This document shows positions 60,764-64,000 of a stretch of DNA of 64,000 bases, in pieces (the first letter of the stretch is position 1; the number at the start of each line of letters is the position of its first letter). The notes beneath the pieces are model-generated. The model made no database searches and was not told the DNA's origin. It saw only the letters and a program-made list of their open reading frames with translations. Origin of the DNA: Parapristionchus giblindavisi (lineage: Eukaryota; Nematoda; Chromadorea; Rhabditida; Diplogasteridae); contig CALSFV010000086.1 in assembly GCA_943737045.1 (NCBI GenBank), forward strand, positions 335,187-399,186, given 5' to 3'. Position numbers and translations under genes: made by a program.

Positions 60764-63700
60764 AAAGGTAAGAAAGAATAGAGAATGAATGTCTGTTCTC
60801 CTTTAAATCTACGACAACAGGAGAACAAGTGACCGCTCTATAGAAATTTGTATCTCTTTCATTCTTCCTCTCCCTCCCTAACACTACTTCTACCTCTCCC
60901 TCTACCTCTACCTCTCTCTCTCTATCCACTCTGACTTGTCTCTCTACCTCTCAAGTTCTTAGATCGCTCTAACAAATGGTACTATCATCCGACAAAGAGA
61001 GCGCTAAAAGGTGGAGGATGGGAGAGATCCTAGAGGGAGAGGGAGAGGGAGAGAGTGATTCAAGAGGGAGAAGCTGTTAGCTACCGATGCAACACGTATG
61101 AGGTCAGATGGTCGGAACACTTTGTGAGGACAGAGGGAGAGAGAATAGAGAAGGAGAGGTAGAGGGAGAGGGAGAGGTAGAGGGAGAGGTAGAGGGAGAG
61201 GGAGAGGGAGAAGTGATAAAGAGTCAACAGTATAAGATAAGAAGAGCAATCGTCTCTGATAGACACTTTGGCAACAATTATAAGAGGTTATGAAGGAGTT
61301 TTGTTTGAGGACTATGAATGATGACAGTACATTAGAAGTAATCAATAAAGGAATAATATTTAAGGATCTGCTCACAAATAAAAGAATAAAGGACAAGAGA
61401 GTGCATGAAATGAAAAGAGTTTTTCCTACTTTTTTTCTATCCGGATTTGAACATATCAACCAATATACTAGTCTAGTAGTAATTGTACATATATAGGACA
61501 ATAATCAGGGGGAAATAATTAATACCGTAATCTAGTAATCTACAAAGTAAATACAGTAATCATGACTAAAAATGCGGGACCGCCCATGAAAACAAGATGA
61601 TGATGGATGGAGACAAGAGGGACATGACAAAGGAGGTCTTGTAGATGAGACAGAGACATAATGGGGGAGGAGTCTAGACAATGTGATCTACTCATGAAGA
61701 TAATGAGACAATATTGAATGATCAAAAGAACAATCAAAGAGGTAGAGACGAAACGGAAAAGGACGAGAGACTGTGTAAAAAGAGGAGAGTTTCCCTTCTT
61801 TTCAATATATTTGATCAGAGGGTTCAGATTCATTTCACGATAGACTAGCGGAACAGCTTTGAAGTTTACAAGACATCGATCAGAAAGCTGCATCGTAGTT
61901 TTCCAGTGAGACAAATAGGTAAGACTGTATCGAGTGGGCGGAGTCTATATCATCATTCGACCCACAAACAAAGAATCCAAGAGTAGGGTCGGTACCATCC
62001 CTTTCATTTTGCCATCAGTACTGGGGATTGGGATGTGAATGAGAAAAAATCGCTACACTATGCACTCATTACTGTATAATTGACTTTTTCTCATTCATAT
62101 CCATAATTGACTACGTGTAAATGGAGGAAAATATTATATTTAGTAGGGATGAAATCATTTCATCTCCGGACATCAAAAGGAAAAATGGCTAAAATTGCAA
62201 TCGACGGAATTGCTCGATCCTGCAATTTTTGATTGGTAGATTGTTTCCACGAAAAAAAGTGAGTGCAGATCATATAAATGAATAGTTCTCGATAACGATA
62301 TAGACAACTGTGTAATAAGCTATTTATAATTAATACCACAGTGAAAAATTGGTGGATTCCCTTTGAGCATTGGCTGAAATGAAGAGGAGAGGAAAAGAGA
62401 GGGGAAAGATGGAATGGGTACCGTATTCGAAATATTTTGACGATGGAATGATAGACATGCGATTGTTTTGGAATTAATCGGAGCTATTATGAGGAAGATA
62501 TGAAACATATTCAGATTAGAATGACTTCACTAAAGGATTATTCATAAATTAATAAATAATTAATTAATTTGGATTATATAAATTTGACTACTCTATACGG
62601 TCCTCTCTTTTGTTATGGACCAGAACAACCGCTCATCAAATAAACTCTGTCAAAATAAATGCTCTCTCGTTTGTCTGGGTTTCAGAGAAAAATGCCTTAC
62701 TCTAGAATACTGTTCAATGTCAGGCCATGAAAAGAAACTAAAAAAAGATGAAGAGAGCGTGTAAACCGAGGAGAGTTTTACCGTCTTTCTTTCCTTTTTC
62801 CTAATTTCGAAAGGAACATAAGTGAGAGATTCAAGTAAATGATTGAATGAAGATATAGCTACAGTAACCCGTAATGATTACCGTATTGCGTGAGTGTCAA
62901 ATAGAGTAACTTCCGACGTTCGTACCTAGTGTACACCGGATGTTGCGAGGTCCTGAAACGAATCACCGGGTTACGTTAGGTTAGACTGACGGATACTGTA
63001 ATGTGGATGCGGTAGCTGTTTCGATACTGTAGCTAAAGGATGACGGTATCGAAGGTTACTGTAGTATTGATAATGGACCATCTGCGATGACAAAAAGTTG
63101 TGAATGAATACATCGAGATGGTCTTGAGACAATATGGATGACAGCTGTTGAGGGAGAGGGAGAATGAGAGAGAGGGAGAGGGAGAGGGAGAGAGCAGCCC
63201 TAGAGGGAGAGGTACAAAAGCGATAAACGGCTGCGAATAGCTTCAATCAGTCAGCATATGGATGGAGATATAATATTTAGACAGATATCCAATGGGGTAA
63301 TAGAGAAGGGAATGAAGAGAGTGGGGGGAGGGTGAGGGAGAGAGGGAGAGGGAGAGAGGTAGAGGGAGAGAGGTAGAGGGAGAGGAATGTACTTATTGAT
63401 AATTTTGATAAAGGCACTCAGTGAAGTATTAGGTTGAGTGGAAATAGTTGCGGATTTGGAATGTAAAGTGAAAGGATCGAACAAAACTCTAATGATATTC
63501 CATTCAACTCAATACAATACATCATGACATTCTCCTTATCTTGAAAGACTCTCACTATAAGAACTACGGATATTTTAGTTAGACAGTTACATAATATTAC
63601 TTACGGAGTACAGTGTCTCAATCCCTTTGTTATCTCTCAACAGGGTACACCACGGTGAGGGGAAGACTGTAGAGGGATTGGAAGGAAATAACGATGCGTA

Positions 63701-64000
63701 TTCCGTCTTGAGAAACCGTTGTGTTCGATGAGTCAAAGAGTATTTTTACAGAAGGTAATATAACATGGAACTCTCATCATCAAACATCCCAGAATGATGG
63801 TTGAATAAACCAATACTACACTTGATAAAGGAAATGAAAAGGGAGAGGTAGGATAGAGAGAAGTAGAAGAGAGATAGTGTACTTGTTCAAGAATGAGAGT
63901 AATATGTTTAAATGAGAATCAATGAGAGAGTGAAGGAGAATGATATAAACAAGAGGAGGAGAGAGAGGGAGAGGGAGAGGGAGAGGGAGAGGGAGAGGGA

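Larger units (their letters stand above)
55806..64000. other. Gene-poor, homopurine-rich region
   Basis: No exon with family resemblance was found on either strand. GGGAGA, GAGA or CTCCCT tracts lie at about 56008-56100, 57040-57130, 57220-57310, 58690-58890, 59000-59135, 59283-59430, 59725-59800, 60600-60760, 61030-61215, 63150-63200, 63320-63390 and 63955-64000; the window ends inside one. A CT-rich block also lies in the SOX gene region at 55020-55240. Frames here are low-complexity Ser/Leu/Pro or Arg/Glu/Gly translations. Confidence 0.6.

Noticed and set aside
55062..63484. Ser/Leu/Pro-rich and Arg/Glu-rich reading frames
   Set aside because: They are direct translations of CT or GA simple repeats, with no start, splice or family evidence.

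Overview
The window looks like nematode nuclear DNA, probably a rhabditid or diplogastrid worm. It is AT-rich, its genes carry many small exons, most introns are about 45-60 nt, and the splice sites (GTAAGT or GTACGGTA donors, TTTCAG or TTACAG acceptors) and gene families fit that group. I assembled gene models by hand by matching splice sites, reading phase and family similarity. Six give unbroken frames.

Layout. 1-6.3 kb: no recognisable gene; a 2 kb foldback with near-identical arms (1043-3108), a 42-bp tandem repeat and purine-rich simple sequence. 6.3-23.3 kb (minus): a 19-exon Pins/LGN/AGS-3 homologue with TPRs and one GoLoco motif. Its introns hold a degenerate tandem repeat (7.87-8.75 kb), two inverted-repeat elements with TWA target-site duplications (12.7 and 17.3 kb) and a 1.95 kb foldback (19.4 kb). 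24.4-25.1 kb (minus): a small single-pass membrane protein of unknown function. 26.4-30.7 kb (plus): an F-box protein. 31.4-34.0 kb: AT-rich repeats and a 5'-truncated LINE.

33.6-47.4 kb (plus): the most striking locus. It is a secreted, mucin-like protein whose Thr/Ser/Gly-rich stalk is encoded by two tandem arrays in which the repeating DNA unit is a complete exon plus a complete intron. There are 16 units of 112-113 bp and 43 units of mostly 116 or 122 bp, followed by one outlying unit. Almost every exon is 66 nt (22 codons) in phase 1, so any number can be gained, lost or skipped without changing frame. The stalk is followed by five related six-cysteine modules separated by Thr-rich linkers. 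My model has 78 exons and about 2165 residues.

47.5-47.8 kb: a second LINE relic of another type. 48.1-51.9 kb (plus): a secreted protein resembling IgGFc-binding-protein N-terminal domains. It lies on the same strand as the mucin-like gene, so the two may form an extracellular or mucus-associated pair. 53.0-55.8 kb (minus): a divergent SOX HMG-box factor. 55.8-64 kb: no gene seen; very rich in GGGAGA and GAGA homopurine tracts, small hairpin elements and a dispersed repeat built around GTGTAAAACGAGG.

Apart from the two neighbouring secreted-protein genes, nothing in the sequence links the genes functionally. No CRISPR array, rRNA or convincing tRNA was found.
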